DNA of 64,000 nt, taken from contig JALGPY010000034.1 of NCBI GenBank assembly GCA_023055425.1, positions 2,360,584 to 2,424,583 of the forward strand. Reading direction: 5' to 3'. Below, piece by piece: positions 1 to 11,077 of this stretch. The number at the start of each line of letters is the position of its first letter. Within the stretch, counting starts at the first letter, position 1. The notes beneath the pieces are model-generated. The model did no database searches. It saw only the letters and a list, made by a program, of their open reading frames with translations, and had not been told where the DNA came from. This DNA comes from Linanthus parryae. Lineage: Eukaryota > Streptophyta > Magnoliopsida > Ericales > Polemoniaceae. Made by a program: the position numbers and the translations under genes.

Positions 1-2737
1 CTGCTTTCCTCTTCTGTAGTACCTCGAGAAGCTGCTCCTCCTGTTCCCTGTCCAAACATGCAGATACAATCACAGGTAAAGTATCATTAGATCCCAAATA
101 TAAATATTTCAAATGAACAGGTAAAGGCTTTAATTCTAAAACAGGAGCAGTAACAAGAGAAGGAGTAAGAATCTTCCTGCTTCCCTCATTAAAGAGGGGT
201 AATGGTGGGCGCCAATGAACATCCAAGGCTTGCTCTTTCTCGCTGGAATCAAATAGAGCAAGCTCCTCATATAGTTGCTCCAACAAAATATCGTCCTCCT
301 CGTCCAGCGTGTATGCATCCACCCCAAAGCACTGCTCGCTCACCGCGTATGCGGGAAACTTCATAGCCTCAAATACATTGAAGGCCACCTTCTCATCGTT
401 GATCTGCATAGTCAGCTCTCCATTGGCCACATCAATGATAGTTCTCCCAGTGGCTAGGAATGGACGGCCCAAAATAAGAGGAACATCATCGTCGGCCTCC
501 ATGTCTAAGATCACAAAATCAGCTGGGAAGATGAGTCCTTCAACTCTCACTAATACATCCTCTAAAACACCCCTGGGGCGTTTTATTGTGCGATCAGCCA
601 TCTGCAAGCACATCCTGGTAGGCTTAGGATCTCCCACACCAAGTTGCTCAAAAACCGATGTAGGCATCAAATTAATACTCGCACCGAGGTCACATAATGC
701 CCTCCCATGAAATGCGTCTCCCAATGTAACAGGGATGATGAAACCGCCTGGATCTTTCATCTTCTTTGGTAGCGCTTTTTGCACAACGGCGCTACACTCC
801 TCATTTAGAGTCACAGTTTCAAAGTCATCCATGCGCCTCCTATTAGAAAGGAGGTCCTTGAGAAATTTGGCATATTTCGGCATTTGTGAGATGGCCTCTG
901 CAAAAGGTATATTAATGTGCAGTTTCCTGAAGATATCCACAAACTTCTTGAAATGCTTGGCATCCTCTTGGCTCTTCAATCTTTGCGGGTATGGCACTCG
1001 CACACTGTATTCCTCCCTAGGCTTCTGTTTCTCATCCGACTTCCTCACCGTGTCCTTTGATTGGGGACTCACGGTAGGCACGGGAATCTCTTCATCCAAA
1101 GCTTTCTCAGTGGCCTTAGTCGCCTCAGCTCGCGCGTGGCTAGGATATGGGGGATCCTCAGTAGTGATGCCACTGCGAGTTGTGATGGCATTTAGCTGCT
1201 CGTTAGGAGTGATGGTATTTGCTGGAAGCATGCCTGGTGGAAGCTTGACATTTTGATTGGCGATCTGCCCAATCTGAGTCTCATGGCTTTTTATTGTTGC
1301 TTGTATTGAGACAATCGCGCTCTCCATCCTGTCGTGATTGGCTAGGAGCTTTCTCAATAGAGCATTTGTCTCTTGCTCTTCTTTTTGTGGAGCCTGCTGC
1401 TGTGGAGCTTGTCTTGCTTGATATGGAACATTGGGTCTCTGTCCGGGTGCATACAATCCACTGTTTGGATTGGCGTAGCTGAAGTTGGGGTGATTACGAT
1501 TGTTGGGATGATAGGTGTTAGGCCATTGCTGCTGTCGCATAAAATTCACATCTTCAACACTGTTATCATATCCCTGGCTTTCATCTGCTAGTAATTCACC
1601 CATGGGCTTCTGTGTTGGAGGGTGCATACCGTGAAATGCTGAAGTCATGGATTCCAACTTCTGTTCCATCGATTCAATCTTGTTGACTAAGGATGTATCC
1701 CCCGGTTTGGAGTACCTACGCGTTTCAGATCGTGTAGTCTCTCTCTTTGACGCGTTGTTCAGCAAATCTTGAGCTCGCTGTGCTCCAAGTCCCATAAAAT
1801 TACCTCCAGCTAGCATATCCAACTGGTCAGCTGTCTCCTTGTCTAATGCAATGTAGAAATAATGGAAGAGCTTGTGCCATGGCTCTCCATGATTCGGACA
1901 TCTACGGAGAATTTGGCTGAACTTCCTCCATGCATCTCCCAAAGAGCTGTCTTCATCCTGAGTGAACTTTGCGATCTCTGCCATCTGCTGCGCGACTCTG
2001 GATGGTGGCAAATACTTCCTCAGAAACTCATGACAACAATCTGCCCATGTCACTATGCTACCAGCTGGCAGCTCCATAAGCCACTTCTTGGCTTTTCCAG
2101 ATAAGGAGAATGGAAATAGTAAAAGCTTAACTGTTTCATCTGGAACTCGCTGATCGTGCAGGGTTGATGTGATTTGCTCAAATACCAGCAGATGGTGATT
2201 GGGGTCATCTCCTGGAGCTCCGTTGAAAGCGCACTCATCACGAACCATGTTGATCATATGTTGGCGCAACTCGAAGTGTTGGGCATTGATCTGTGGCCTT
2301 ACAATGGTAGGCTGATAACATGCTGGAGTAGTCCTGAAATAATCCACCATCGGGCGTTCTTCATTCTCAGCATTGTTCTGCCTGTTGTTTTCCCCATTAT
2401 TACCATTGTTGTTCCCACCGATGTTCGCTACTTGTGCCCCCACACCATGACGTGGTTGTGGATTTGGGGGGACCATGCGATCCATCCTTGCCTGCATCTC
2501 AGCCATTTGAGCTCTCACCTCCTCAGCTTCTGCGGCTCTTTGTGCAGCCTCCTCTACAGCTGCAACTCTAGCTGCTTCCGCATCCTGCATACCTTTGCGG
2601 ATCCTCTCAAACTCAGCTCTCGTTTCTTCATCCATACCTACTGAGCTTGAATTCCTCTTGTCTCTACGCTGTGCTTTTAATAAGGATTCCGGGTCTTCAA
2701 ACGTTGGATACAAAGGCTCGTCTCGAGAACGGGTCAT
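1..2737 (-). CDS. Ty3/gypsy (Athila-like) gag-protease polyprotein, partial
   Basis: One minus-strand frame is open from the ATG at 2737 to the left edge (about 912 codons, no stop), so the reverse transcriptase, RNase H and integrase presumably lie to the left of the window. Order seen: a charged Ala/Glu/Arg-rich coiled-coil-like N terminus; the retrotransposon gag core (KKWLMELPAG, near residue 218); a Gln/Asn/Pro-rich linker; the stretch QIGQIANQ...AITTRSG usual in Athila gag; then an aspartic protease with the active-site motif DLGASINLMP (residues about 683-692) and the flap-side motif PLILGRPFLATG. Gag packages element RNA and the protease matures the polyprotein. No CCHC zinc knuckle was noticed, as is common in this lineage. 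The frame looks intact, so this could be a fairly recent copy. The several plus-strand ORFs over this stretch are antisense shadows. The Athila assignment rests on the gag linker, the protease motif and the tRNA-Asp primer site. Confidence 0.88.
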   Translation of the reverse strand, partial: MTRSRDEPLYPTFEDPESLLKAQRRDKRNSSSVGMDEETRAEFERIRKGMQDAEAARVAAVEEAAQRAAEAEEVRAQMAEMQARMDRMVPPNPQPRHGVGAQVANIGGNNNGNNGENNRQNNAENEERPMVDYFRTTPACYQPTIVRPQINAQHFELRQHMINMVRDECAFNGAPGDDPNHHLLVFEQITSTLHDQRVPDETVKLLLFPFSLSGKAKKWLMELPAGSIVTWADCCHEFLRKYLPPSRVAQQMAEIAKFTQDEDSSLGDAWRKFSQILRRCPNHGEPWHKLFHYFYIALDKETADQLDMLAGGNFMGLGAQRAQDLLNNASKRETTRSETRRYSKPGDTSLVNKIESMEQKLESMTSAFHGMHPPTQKPMGELLADESQGYDNSVEDVNFMRQQQWPNTYHPNNRNHPNFSYANPNSGLYAPGQRPNVPYQARQAPQQQAPQKEEQETNALLRKLLANHDRMESAIVSIQATIKSHETQIGQIANQNVKLPPGMLPANTITPNEQLNAITTRSGITTEDPPYPSHARAEATKATEKALDEEIPVPTVSPQSKDTVRKSDEKQKPREEYSVRVPYPQRLKSQEDAKHFKKFVDIFRKLHINIPFAEAISQMPKYAKFLKDLLSNRRRMDDFETVTLNEECSAVVQKALPKKMKDPGGFIIPVTLGDAFHGRALCDLGASINLMPTSVFEQLGVGDPKPTRMCLQMADRTIKRPRGVLEDVLVRVEGLIFPADFVILDMEADDDVPLILGRPFLATGRTIIDVANGELTMQINDEKVAFNVFEAMKFPAYAVSEQCFGVDAYTLDEEDDILLEQLYEELALFDSSEKEQALDVHWRPPLPLFNEGSRKILTPSLVTAPVLELKPLPVHLKYLYLGSNDTLPVIVSACLDREQEEQLLEVLQKRKA

Positions 2738-2851
2738 GCACCGAGTAAATCAACCTGAAATCACGAAACACGCAAAACGTAGGTGAGTAACGGATATAAA
2801 CAATAAATTAAAATCCCTAAGGCTAGGAATTATAACTAATTTAGCCGAAGT

Positions 2852-2868
2852 CCCCGGCAACGGCGCCA
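2852..2868 (-). promoter_or_regulatory. Primer binding site, tRNA-Asp type
   Basis: Read on the minus strand this is TGGCGCCGTTGCCGGGG, a 17-base match to the complement of the 3' end of plant tRNA-Asp, the usual minus-strand primer of Athila-type Ty3 elements. It lies six bases inside the LTR edge and about 115 bases before the gag ATG, which fixes the element's orientation. Confidence 0.9.
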
Positions 2869-3856
2869 AAAACTTGACACGTTCCAACTGCAAGTGCACA
2901 GCCGTCGTGTGTAGTAATAAACCGGAAATCCGGGTTGTCGAACCCAAGGGACTTTGTTTAAATCAATTATTATTCTAAACCTTATGTGGGCAAGTCGCAA
3001 TTTGTGTTTTTATCTAATTCTAAGAAATTAAATGCAATAATCTCAATTAACCAAGTGAAATAATTCACGATTAATAAAGAATGAATAATTGGAGGTTTTT
3101 ATCAATAAGGGAAAAGTACCGGGAATTCTCTAGGTTCACTAGGTTGATCTAAATTTATAATTCGATTTGTAAAACAACCACGTGTTATTCACTATTAATC
3201 AAGCAATGTTGAACTTAACGAGTTACCAATCAAGTCCACTATACTTAGGTTAAACTAGACCGAGTTACCAAGCCTAATTTAGCTTTAAGCACGCATTAAT
3301 AACATACTTCTACTTTAACGATCCTAGTTAACGATGCCGAGTTACCAAACATTGATACGACTAGGTGGATTATTCAATTTACCGACTAGTTGTCACGGAG
3401 TTACCGCGTGAAACTAATTGATTCTACCTCTACGTTAGCTACTCGCAAAGATAATAAGATTAAGAACGCAAATAATCCATAATAGTGAATGAACACGAGA
3501 GATTAAGCTAAAGCATGCATTACAATCATCAAAACATCAACTTTAGATCAAACCCTAGCTACACCAAACGAGAATTCCCAGCAAAAGGTGTTTAGCTACT
3601 CATATTCATAATCAAAACGACGATTATAATGAGTTTAAACATAAAAATCAAGAAAAACGAGAGTTTAGAATTCAAACGAATGATCCAAAAGCTCCTAAGC
3701 TCTCTCCAAGGCTTCTTGATCTCCCAAGATGTCTCTAATCTTCAAAAACTACTGAAAAAGACGACCTAAAAGTCTTAAATACGTTCCCATAATAATATTA
3801 CAAAGTTTGGAAATAATACGGAAAAGCCCCAAAAAACTGCTGCTGTCCCACGACCT

Positions 3857-4032
3857 CTTCGCACGAAGACAGTTGTCTTCGCACGAAGAGTCTTCGTACG
3901 AAGACTTCTGCCTCTTCGTGCGAAGGTCTTATTATGTAGATACTGAGACTGTTTTTGAGAAGAGAATGCTGCAGAGCTAATTTTTGGCTAAGTATAATGT
4001 CTTCGCACGAAGACAAAAGTCTTCGCACGAAG
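3857..4032. repeat. Six palindromic 12-mers inside the LTR
   Basis: Copies of CTTCG-NN-CGAAG lie at 3857-3868, 3877-3888, 3892-3903, 3914-3925, 4001-4012 and 4021-4032. Five have CA or TG at the centre and one (3892) has TA, which makes it a perfect palindrome. Each can fold on itself, and copies can pair with each other. Confidence 0.85.
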
Positions 4033-4073
4033 ACAACTGTGTCCAGCCCTCTTTTTGCCTCCTTTGACTTTTT

Positions 4074-4197
4074 TCTTCCCTTCTTTGACTTTCTTCTTCC
4101 ATTCTTTCTTTCCTTGATCTTCCTTTGACTTTCTTTGACCTTTCTCTTCTGTTTGACTTTCCTTTGACTTTCTTTTGACTTTCTCCTTCCTCTTGAC
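4074..4197. promoter_or_regulatory. Cluster of eight TTGAC (W-box core) motifs in the LTR U3
   Basis: TTGAC occurs at 4074, 4085, 4125, 4135, 4153, 4164, 4175 and 4193, mostly as TTTGACTTT. TTGAC(C/T) is the core of the W-box bound by WRKY factors. The cluster lies 280-405 bp from the transcriptional 5' end of the LTR, where U3 enhancers are expected. That it acts as an enhancer is inference; it may be only a pyrimidine-rich simple repeat. Confidence 0.5.
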
Positions 4198-4477
4198 TTG
4201 CCTTTGAGTTCCTTGTTTCCGAAGTTCGCTTCCAAATCCCGCACGATCCTCCAAGCCCTGTTTTCCTGCGAATCACAACACGAAAACACAACCCGCGATC
4301 ATATCACAATAAAAAGCTCAAAAATCTAAAGAAACGCCCGGATTTGACAAATATTGCACATGAACTCATATTTTCACATTTACGCTCAATTTACTCAAAA
4401 GACGACAAATTCTCCATTATAAGCACGCAAAACGTAGAAATAAAAGGCATAAAATAACTCCGAAAACGGAGTTATCA

Positions 4478-5183
4478 ATAAGGTCGCCATTCGCAGAAGC
4501 ATCCCATTATCATCAACCAAACAACGATCGAAGTGCTTGAGGTTTTAGCAGCAGAGCATCGACTAGCTCTCAATATTGGTATGAAGTTCTCTCATTTGTT
4601 GTTGCTACTTTCTACAGTTGCTCTCTTTGATAGACTACTAGTCTACAACATTACAACCTGGACAAAGATCTGAGTTTTGCCTTCTTGTCTTTCAAAATTT
4701 AATCTCTTTTTTCTGCAATAGTACTATGTAATTTCAATTTCAAAATTGTAACTGTTGTGAACTTTCAGTAAATTGAGTTGAGTCTGTAAGTTGAACATTA
4801 CAGTGAGTTTGTAATGTTCATATCTTCAATTGTCTTACAAGCACTACATTTCTTTAAAAAAACAATTTATTTTGGATAGTACTGTGTAACTTCACTTTTT
4901 TCTCTCTATTTGGTGACATAACAGTGAGTTCACGACAATTATCTACCCTACCAAGAACCATAACTGTGAGGTTGTAATTGCTGTGAACATCTAGTAAATT
5001 GAACTGAGTTCGTGAATTGAACATTACAGTGAGTTTGGTGATGTTGGTTTGGCGATGTTGATTTTCGTTTAGCCTCGTCGTTGGTGGTGGTGGTGGAGGC
5101 GGTGCTCAAGAACACCAAGAACTTGGTGTTTGATCTTTTTTTGGTGTTCGTGTTTTTGTAATTCTTGAAGATACATATGGGCA
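4478..5183. other. Gene-free stretch with a 60-bp imperfect direct repeat
   Basis: No coding region was recognised. Two related 60-bp blocks at 4751-4810 and 4977-5036 share AGTAAATTGA and GAACATTACAGTGAGTTT, about 226 bp apart. A GTGGTGGTGG tract lies near 5083. Confidence 0.5.
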
Positions 5184-5192
5184 AAAAAGAAA

Positions 5193-6320
5193 GGGTCAAT
5201 TACTTATTACCCACCTTCAGTATAGGGTAATGATCCATATGACACCTCCAGTTTCAAAACTAACTAATTAACACCTAATGTTTGATTTTGTTTGCATTTA
5301 ACAAATGGGGTTATTTTCCGTTAACAAGAACTTAACTCTGTCAGGGTATAATGGTCTTTTCAAAAAAAAATATTAAAAAAAATTAAAAACAAGAAACAAA
5401 TGAACGAGAGAGGAAGAGGGAGAAGAAGCAGGAGAAGACGCGAAAGCAGAAGAAGGGGCGATTTTGTTCAGCAGAAGACGAAGAAGCAGCCGAAGAAGGA
5501 GAGGAGGGATAAGAAGAAGATGAAGAAGAAACCAACGTCCACCGCCGCCGCCTGTTCATCACAACCCAGATCTGGGTTCAGGCAGAGGGAGCGACGGAGA
5601 CAACGAGAGCTTGAGAAACGAGAGTGAGAGAGATGAGAGAACGACACCAGATGACGCCGGAGAACGACGTCGTCTGATTCTTCGCCTTCTTCATTCTTTT
5701 TCTTTTCTTGTTCTTCGTTTTCCTCGTTTCCTGATCTACAGATCCATTTTTCGAGTGGGTTTGGAGATTTTTCTGATCGGGCTGCTCGATTCCTGATTGG
5801 GATTTTTGGTTGGTCTCGTTGGTTCTTCGGAATAAGGGGCTCTGTAATTGTTTCTTCAACTAAATGCGAATGAATTTCTGGTGAATTTGCACATGGATAA
5901 TTGACACTTTTTTTCTGGTTTGGTGATGGTATAAATGTTTTTGTTGAGTTCTACACCTGGTCTAGTTGGAAGGATGTTGAAGGTCGATTATTCTGGGTTA
6001 ATGGTGAAGGTGAAGATTTAGGGGTTGATGAGATAGATGGGGGCAGGGATGGCGGTGGTCACCGGTTTCTGGGGTCAAGGTGGCGGAGATGGCGGTGGTG
6101 CGGCAGCAGAGAATGCTGAGTTCTCCATGTTCATATTATACTCTTCTGGACAATTTTGCCCCCGAAAACCGTTAACTAACAGAATATTTTGGACGGAAAT
6201 TACCCCAATTGTTATTTGTTAACAATCACAAACCGGAGGTGGTAATAAGAGAGTTTTGAAATTGGAGGTAGGATATGGATCATTACCCTATACTGGAGGT
6301 GGGTAATAAGTAATTGATCC
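5193..6320. mobile_element. Non-autonomous MULE-like element with long TIRs
   Basis: The left end (5193 rightward) and the right end (6320 leftward) are inverted copies for about 130-140 bp: GGGTCAATTACTTATTACCC on the left against GGATCAATTACTTATTACCC on the right, then a shared TATAGGGTAATGATCCATAT. Exactly nine bases, aaaaagaaa, flank both ends (5184-5192 and 6321-6329), the duplication size of Mutator-like elements, although the motif is A-rich. No transposase is seen. The interior has an Arg/Glu/Lys-rich low-complexity ORF (5400-5627) and a pyrimidine-rich stretch resembling a plant 5' UTR or first intron (5640-5850), which may be a captured host fragment (Pack-MULE style). Confidence 0.75.
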
Positions 6321-6329
6321 AAAAAGAAA

Positions 6330-6710
6330 AAAAAACATGGTAGTTCAAAAAAAATCTATAATCCATTTTTTAACGGAACCTAACAGAAGGGTACAAACTA
6401 TCCACGGAGTATTCCGTTATTTGAATGTGGAGTGTCTTTTTCCAAAACACAGGATAGCAGGGTGGAATTAAGCCTAAACTCAGAGGTGGTCAATGTCTTT
6501 TACCCTAAAAGAAATCATATCAAACCCACCATTTATTAAGGGGGATAAATGGAACCGGAATATTACCGAGACCGAATATTACCGGTTTCGGGTCCGGTTT
6601 CGGTCCATTGGTTCTCGGTTCGGTTCTCGGTTGCACATTACCGGTTAATTCGGTTCGGTTTTAACCGGAACCGCCGGTTAAACCGAACCAAAATGCAGCT
6701 CTAGTTAGAA
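6330..6710. repeat. Transposon-end fragments (TIR-like piece and CCGGTT-rich piece)
   Basis: At about 6340-6515 lies sequence ending in GGTCAATGTCTTTTACCC, which resembles one MULE-type inverted-repeat end; its partner was not found. At about 6557-6705 lies a CGGTTCGGTT/CCGGTT-rich tract ending ATGCAGCTCTAG, which resembles the subterminal region of plant hAT-like elements. Neither is complete. Confidence 0.4.
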
Positions 6711-8369
6711 CTCATAAGGATTTGCCACCACTGGCCACTGCTATCTGAGGAAGTGAAAGGATACTTTACAGCAACACAAGTCACTAAACATCGCCAGAAG
6801 CTCATGGTGAAAAGGTGCAATAGAGCTGGAGGTAATGTTCTTCTGGCCACCGAGTGAAGAGAACAATAAAAAAATAAATTTATATGCATTTAGGAGTGTG
6901 GCTATTTTCCTTTTGACATGAAAGAAAAGTTTGTATATTACATAAGTTTAACACCGACCAATACATAGCGTCGGACATTGCATCCACGATGAGCTCCTTA
7001 GCAGGGGGTGTAGCTGCCAAAGCAAAATAAGCAACTACACATGCATTACTTGTATGGCTAAGCAAGGGAGGGCTCCAAACTGGGAAAGAGCAATCACATC
7101 TGCACAAGGCTTCCATTCTATATGCTATTTCCTTCCTGAGGCTTTGCTGTCTCTTTGTCATTCTTCTTTCATTCTGCATTTCCTGAAAAAAATAATACTT
7201 CATCTTTAGTCCACAAGTGACGTGAGAAAAGGAGGTTGCGAGCATCCATTTACGAATAGAGGAGCAAAGAAGGGGCCAAGCAGGAGTCACAAGTCATAAC
7301 AGCACAACTGCTCATGCTGATAAACCAATGTTCAATTTCCTTGTTTAGCCTTCCCTGTAAACCAGGTGTCATTTTGATTATGTTTGAGTTGCGAATCCAA
7401 AAGTAACTTCATCATCTCGATAACAACATCTACCATACAAGAATTCCCCCAGATATCTCACCAAAATAGTTACTGAAATAAGCAATTAACACATGAATAA
7501 TCTTATATCAAGCTAGTTTGACCCGGTGATTTGACTAATAATACAATGCAAAAATTTGGTAATCTTTTCAAGGTACTGTAGAGTAAACTTTACAACACCA
7601 TGAAAAAATTGCCTAAAAATTGTATCATTTTGTTATCCAAATCACCGGGTCAAAGCGACACGACTACGGATGAAAAAGTCAAACTTAGAAGAAACAGACC
7701 AAGTATTAACCTTCTAAGTATTAACGGAGAGATGTGAAAGTCTTTTCGGAATCTAGTGCATTCCTCTTCTTCCAGAAAAAAAAAACAAAGTAACTGTTGC
7801 TATCTGACATACAACTTCAAGAAATTTATGTCTCTCAGATTTTAAAATTTAACTCATCATTGAATAAAGGTTACATTTTCATGAAATTTACATTATTGGA
7901 ATTTCAAGCTAAATAGCCCTCGAAAAGGGGCAACGGAGAAAGAGGTGATTAACATTTTCTTCCTCAAATTACACAGATAGCAATTTGGTGATATGAATAG
8001 TGGATTAGCAACTTTATTATGACTGAGCTGCCACCAGGGAAACATTATCTTGAGAGGAAGTTATAACAAGCACAACTTGGGTCAAGGGAATGATGTGTTA
8101 TATAGCATGAAGATACATCTTTTTAGCTGCAGTACTAAAACATTCATTAAGTTAATCCTCATCTAGCAAGTTATATCCTGATTTTACAATGTAATTTTTA
8201 TCAACAGTAAAAGGCCGGCTTAGAGTATCACTGTCATGAGCAGATATTAATGCGATTTTTCCAATTTGGTTAGTTAGCCAAGAGGGTAAAAATTCAGCTA
8301 GCAATCCTGAATTCCAACAAGACTCTCAAAAAGAAAGTGGCTGACTTTACTATCCGGAGTAATCACAGT

Positions 8370-8700
8370 GGATCGATGTTCCCTGAGTAACGAAGCTGAT
8401 GGAACATCAGATAGTGCTGAGCATACATGATTTCTCCTGAAAAGACCCTTCCTTTTCTTCGATACCAAATAGTCCAACAAATAGCTCCTATCCCACTAAC
8501 AAACTCAAAGGGAGTTGCATGGGCCATTGAGTTTCAAGAATTTATGAAGCTAGCCAATTTGGGAACAAAATAATCAGCAAATCTTGACTCCAAACTCTCT
8601 GATTTGTATGCGCCAAAATCGTCCACCCATTTCACACTCCAATTAGCTGGAACCTCAATCAGCCAATTCAGTAGCTGCTAACGTGGTGGAGCTTTTGGAA
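8370..8700 (-). pseudogene. LINE zinc-binding-domain remnant (unit A)
   Basis: Read on the minus strand, short blocks resemble the region just after reverse transcriptase in plant L1 LINEs: LASFINSW, then FVSGIGAICWTIWYRRKGRV. They are interrupted by stops. The same remnant recurs in units B and C, so it predates the duplications. Weak, pattern-based call. Confidence 0.35.
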
Positions 8701-10149
8701 TCCAAGATCGATCCTTTATACTAAACCCTCCCCATCTTCAACCCTAGACCCGTTGGCCACAAATTTCTTTCTTTGAAGTTGTTTTTCTAAACAAGGGAGG
8801 AGAAAGCCTTGGGTTTGATGGAAAGAAAATATTTATTATTTACCATCATCCATCCAACTAGTCTTATCTAAAAGAGTTTTGTTCAAGAAAGCAACATTTC
8901 CAAACTCCGAACCCCTTCTTTTGCTTGGCAAACACAGACGCTGTACCTTACAGGAACAGCTTTTACAGATAATTCAGCAAAGCCTGGCCTTTACTGAAAG
9001 AAGAGTACAGGCATTCTATTATAAGCAATACAAACAAGATTATTAGGATGTACTAACTGAGATAAAGCTCAACAACCAACAGAAATAGGTCGGACAGGTT
9101 GGTCCAAAACCACAGCCTTTCTAAGTACACAACTAAATATGTTCAAGCCTTTAAGGATACCACCGATGTCATCGTATTCACACTTTAATGGAATGGGTAA
9201 ACATTTAAGCATATTGAACTTTCAATCTCAGAGGATAAGCACAGTGCTTTAACCTGCACCGGCAAAATGCACTTTAAGCATATTGAATTTCATTGCTTTA
9301 AAGCATATTTTAAATTTTTCTAGTAATGAGCAACCCTCAAAGTGGCACAACAGCCGTTACATATACCCTTAAACAGACCCCACCAGCACACAGTGTAGAC
9401 CTATGTACTTTTACTTCAAAGGAGGATAACCAATATCACTCTTTTCTTAATACCATAAACAAGTTCTATTATATAGGCTTGAACTTCTTGTTGAATTGTT
9501 GCACATCCACCTAATATTGGGTAGCTATACCTCAAGAACTGTTATATGTATATCCACAAGAAATGCATTAGCGCTATTATTCCCAAGACTCAGCTTGGTG
9601 CAAATCATGTCTTCAGAAAATGGATTTCATGCATCGAAAAGAAGAATGCAAAAGTTTTGCATATCCATATCAAGGCAATTAAATACATAAACACAAATCA
9701 AGCCTCAACTCTACCTCACCTCAATAACCAGAGCATTATTACCACATTCTAACCACAAGTAACAGGCACAAGTAGGACAAAACTAACGGTCAGTTGAGAA
9801 GTTCTCGGGACTGCAACTTTTCAAATGTAGTTCATAAACATCATATTATGCTTAACCCGTATTAGATTCTTACAACTTTTTGGTAACGCAAGGACACGTT
9901 ACGCCCACTTCAAATTTCCTTGTTAGAATTTTGTTGTACCAGATATAGTATAATCAAACTTCTATCCGAACAATAATCAGTTCAATTGCTTCCCTTTTGG
10001 CGTTTAATTTCGAGAACTTGGGTTTTCCTCAACGTTAAAATGTGTGAAGGAAGCCACTAACAAGACTAAAAAGAAAATGGGAGAAAACTTCAACAAAAAA
10101 TATAGACGAGTGAACATTTAGACAGAGCATATGAAATGCAGAACACTTG

Positions 10150-10320
10150 TCCTTCACCTTATTGACTGATGTGAGGCTCTGACTGTATAGGAAGGCATCA
10201 CCCACACATAAACCTACAGATAGGACCTATCAGAACCTGTCCATCTACGAAGAGATGTGGCAAGAGATCCTTTGTAAGTAGCAACTCAATCCGCTTAAAC
10301 TCCACTACCAAAGGATGTTC
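10150..10320 (-). pseudogene. Internally deleted F-box-associated remnant (unit A)
   Basis: Minus-strand reading gives EFKRIEL, then a decayed counterpart of 'SLAVFVRE...VDVWV', then a jump straight to a FLYSQSLTS-like tail. The F-box genes here read FKRIELPF...SLAVFVRE...VDVWVLND...TFLYSEALTS over the same span, so the piece between VDVWV and TFLYSE is missing. It is an older F-box copy lying 3' of the main gene. Confidence 0.6.
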
Positions 10321-11001
10321 CTAAATTCGCTATGATACTCCACTACACTGACTAGTTAGTCTTTATCTATTGCATTACAACTTTACTTACCTAAAAAGAA
10401 CACGTGTCATTGACATGTTATGCACCCAGCTCAATCAGAGCTTAGAAGAATGCTCCTCGCTAATAAAAGGGAAACAATATGATCTACGTGTTTTACTGAT
10501 TACCTGTATTTAACCCCAGACGATACCTGACAATAACAACTCAAACAACCACCAGCAACAGAACCCAATCTATAGTTCTTCACGAGCACCATTACGATAT
10601 AATGCAGGATACAAAAAAAATGGAGTTCCAATAGATGATACATATCGCATTTTGACAACTATAAGGCATCTCCAATGCCATGGGGGGAGCGGGAGGGCCA
10701 ATCTCTATTTAATATTCACTTATCAGAGCATTAAAATATTTTCATCACTGCAAGCTATGAAATAGTTGAACTGCACATAAAAGCTGCCCTTTTCCTAACT
10801 AATTTATTAATCATGAGTAATCCACATTTCCATTTTTTAGACGATTATCTGATGTCAAGTTGGATTTCCACTTAAATTTGGATGCAAGAATATTGAGGTA
10901 TTTCATGAGGCTTTTCCTGTCGTTGTATAATCTGAACTCTTTTTCTTCTCTTCCTTTTTTATCCATTATGAGAAAAAGAGAATCATCAGGCTAGGGATAA
11001 G

Positions 11002-11002
11002 A

Positions 11003-11073
<71 letters not shown>
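11002..11073. repeat. Compound (GT)n(GA)n microsatellite, unit A
   Basis: A GT run of about 20 bases is followed by a GA run of about 50 bases. The orthologous tract in unit B (18665-18703) has a similar GT run but only about 14 bases of GA. The Arg/Glu repeat ORF covering it is an artefact of the repeat. Confidence 0.9.

Positions 11074-11077
<4 letters not shown>

Larger units (their letters stand above)
2875..4477 (-). repeat. 5' LTR of the Athila-like Ty3 element
   Basis: On the minus strand the LTR starts TGATAACTCCGTTTTCGGAG (top coordinate 4477) and ends in CA at 2875, giving 1603 bp with TG...CA ends next to the primer site. The second LTR is left of the window, so neither the LTR divergence nor the target duplication can be checked. 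The five bases outside the LTR are ataag (4478-4482). The LTR carries a Lys-rich ORF on the minus strand (3798-4289); it arises from a CTTTGACTTT repeat and is not treated as a gene. Confidence 0.85.

Noticed and set aside
275..2786. Plus-strand ORFs of 60-173 codons over the first 2.8 kb
   Set aside because: They are antisense shadows of the long minus-strand gag-protease frame.
2852..2868. tRNA-like 3' end considered as a tRNA-Asp gene
   Set aside because: Only the 17-base acceptor end is present, placed as a retrotransposon primer site; no cloverleaf.
3857..4032. Regular short repeats considered as a CRISPR array
   Set aside because: Only 12-bp palindromes with irregular 3-75 bp spacing, inside a plant LTR.
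3798..4291. Lys/Ser/Glu-rich minus-strand ORFs in the LTR
   Set aside because: They are produced by the CTTTGACTTT repeat in three overlapping frames; no domain, and inside an LTR.
5400..5627. Arg/Lys/Glu-rich ORF
   Set aside because: Low-complexity GAAGAAG-type sequence inside a MULE-like element; no family features.
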